Below are positions 6,251 to 7,156 of a stretch of 7,156 bases of DNA, piece after piece. The notes under the pieces are model-generated. The model was not told where the DNA came from. It ran no database searches and saw only the letters and a list, made by a program, of their open reading frames with translations. Source of the DNA: Oligoflexales bacterium. Its GTDB lineage: Bacteria > Bdellovibrionota > Oligoflexia > Oligoflexales > Oligoflexaceae. The position numbers were made by a program, and so were the translations under genes. Position 1 is the first letter of the stretch. Every line of letters starts with the position of its first letter. Location of the stretch: the NCBI GenBank assembly GCA_015232735.1, contig JADFZC010000127.1, positions 1 through 7,156 of the forward strand, written 5' to 3'.

Positions 6251-7156
6251 ATGTCAAAATCAGAATATTTTCCGAATATTAAAAAAATAGAATACGAAGG
6301 CAAAAATTCATCCAATCCTTTGGCCTTCAAATTTTACGATGAAAACAAAATCGTCGGAAACAAAACGATGAAGGAACACCTCAGGTTCTCGGTCTGTTAC
6401 TGGCACACATTCTGCGGCAGCGGCATGGATCCGTTCGGTCAGGGCACCTTTGTCTATCCCTGGGATAAACTTTCCGACCCAATGGACAAGGCAAGGGCCA
6501 AAATGGATGGTGCCTTCGAGTTCATCAGCAAACTTGGAGTGCCATTTTACTGCTTCCACGACAGAGACATAGCGCCCGAGGGGGAAAACCTTTCCGTAAC
6601 AGAGAAACGGCTTTTTGAAATGGTTGCTCGTGCAAAGAAACTGCAGACGGGCTATGGAATACGGCTTCTCTGGGGTACGGCAAACCTGTTTTCCCATCCG
6701 CGGTACATGAACGGGGCGGCGACGAATCCCGATTTTGGAGTTGTCGCCCATGCGGCCGCACAGGTCAAGGCGGCTCTTGAAGCGACACTCGAACTTGGCG
6801 GCGAAAACTATGTCTTCTGGGGGGGACGCGAAGGCTACAGTTCCCTTCTGAATACAGATATGAAGCGGGAACTCGATCACATGGCCATCTTTCTCTCGAA
6901 GGCCAGGGACTACGGCAGGGAGATAGGATTCAAAGGCGATTTTCTGGTCGAGCCCAAGCCTATGGAACCCTCCAAGCATCAATACGATTTCGATGCCTCG
7001 ACAATCATTGGTTTTCTGAAAACCCATGGACTGGAAAAAGATTTTAAACTGAACATAGAAGCAAATCACGCCACCCTTGCAGGACATACCTTCGCACACG
7101 AACTCCAGACCGCCTGCGATCATGGGATGCTCGGGAGCATCGATGCAAACCAGGGT
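6251..7156 (+). CDS. xylA: Xylose isomerase (XylA), class II, 3' end cut by window
   Basis: Cytoplasmic metal-dependent isomerase converting D-xylose to D-xylulose (and, more weakly, glucose to fructose), the first step of the isomerase route into the pentose phosphate pathway. 302 codons are visible; the family's class II members run about 435-440 aa, so roughly 135 residues lie beyond the edge. The extended N-terminus ([12 protein letters not shown]) is class II-like. Visible site residues: Trp51 in YWHTF, His103 and Asp106 in FHDRD, Glu234 and Lys236 in VEPKP, Glu270 and His273 in NIEANH, and Asp298 in SIDANQG. All metal and catalytic positions reachable in the window are intact. The ATG at 6251 follows an AGGGG about 11 bases upstream. 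It is divergent from xdhA across a 162-bp control region. No frameshift is seen. Confidence 0.97.
   Translation, partial: MSKSEYFPNIKKIEYEGKNSSNPLAFKFYDENKIVGNKTMKEHLRFSVCYWHTFCGSGMDPFGQGTFVYPWDKLSDPMDKARAKMDGAFEFISKLGVPFYCFHDRDIAPEGENLSVTEKRLFEMVARAKKLQTGYGIRLLWGTANLFSHPRYMNGAATNPDFGVVAHAAAQVKAALEATLELGGENYVFWGGREGYSSLLNTDMKRELDHMAIFLSKARDYGREIGFKGDFLVEPKPMEPSKHQYDFDASTIIGFLKTHGLEKDFKLNIEANHATLAGHTFAHELQTACDHGMLGSIDANQG

Noticed and set aside
6308..7123. Long 271-codon open frame antisense to xylA
   Set aside because: It lies entirely opposite well-conserved xylA codons, shows no recognisable domain, and is explained by the codon bias of the real gene.
2..7156. GH31 plus XylA plus XDH as a new sulfosugar-degradation system
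   Set aside because: The window has no sulfoquinovose isomerase, kinase, aldolase, transketolase or transporter. XylA is a standard xylose isomerase with its usual residues, and XDH keeps its purine-site residues. Adjacency alone does not support a shared pathway.
1..7156. CRISPR arrays, tRNA/rRNA genes, insertion sequences, attachment sites
   Set aside because: No spaced direct repeats, tRNA-like cloverleaf, transposase frame or terminal inverted repeats were found by eye; nearly all sequence is accounted for by four conserved genes.

Overview
This is a bacterial chromosomal window of moderate GC content, essentially fully coding. It holds four protein genes and one short AT-rich divergent control region. 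Shine-Dalgarno sites, sigma70-like promoter boxes and tight gene packing are plainly bacterial. The phylum cannot be fixed from sequence alone. The mix of a two-subunit xanthine dehydrogenase, a class II (long) xylose isomerase and a sulfoquinovosidase-like GH31 enzyme would suit an anaerobic or facultative heterotroph, but that is inference.

Left part (2-2284, + strand): a GH31 alpha-glycosidase. Its closest resemblance, from remembered sequences, is to YihQ sulfoquinovosidase. The catalytic Asp pair and most of the sulfosugar-recognition residues are in register, but the key sulfonate-binding Arg is a Gln (residue 366). The reading frame is open to the left window edge, and its first residues look like the end of an export signal, so the true N-terminus may lie outside the window.

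Middle part (2277-6088, - strand): an xdhAB pair encoding xanthine dehydrogenase. XdhA (2Fe-2S x2 plus FAD) lies 17 bp upstream of XdhB (molybdopterin subunit). All recognised purine-site and molybdenum-site residues are present. The 3' end of xdhB overlaps the 3' end of the GH31 gene by 8 bp, tail to tail.

Right part (6251 to the right edge, + strand): the first 302 codons of xylA, xylose isomerase, cut by the window end. Metal-binding and catalytic residues are intact as far as the window reaches.

Between xdhA and xylA lies a 162-bp divergent region. It contains a good sigma70 promoter for xylA (TTGGCA-17-TATATT), a perfect 13-bp palindrome lying over its -35 box, and on the opposite strand a perfect TATAAT overlapping the xylA -10. 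This arrangement could let one repressor-type protein control both directions. No transporter, regulator, XdhC maturation factor, xylulokinase or sulfoquinovose-pathway gene lies in the window, so the three functions (alpha-glycoside cleavage, purine oxidation, xylose isomerisation) cannot be joined into one pathway from this evidence. I did not find a convincing new multi-gene system. The most interesting points are the altered GH31 sulfonate site and the compact divergent promoter.
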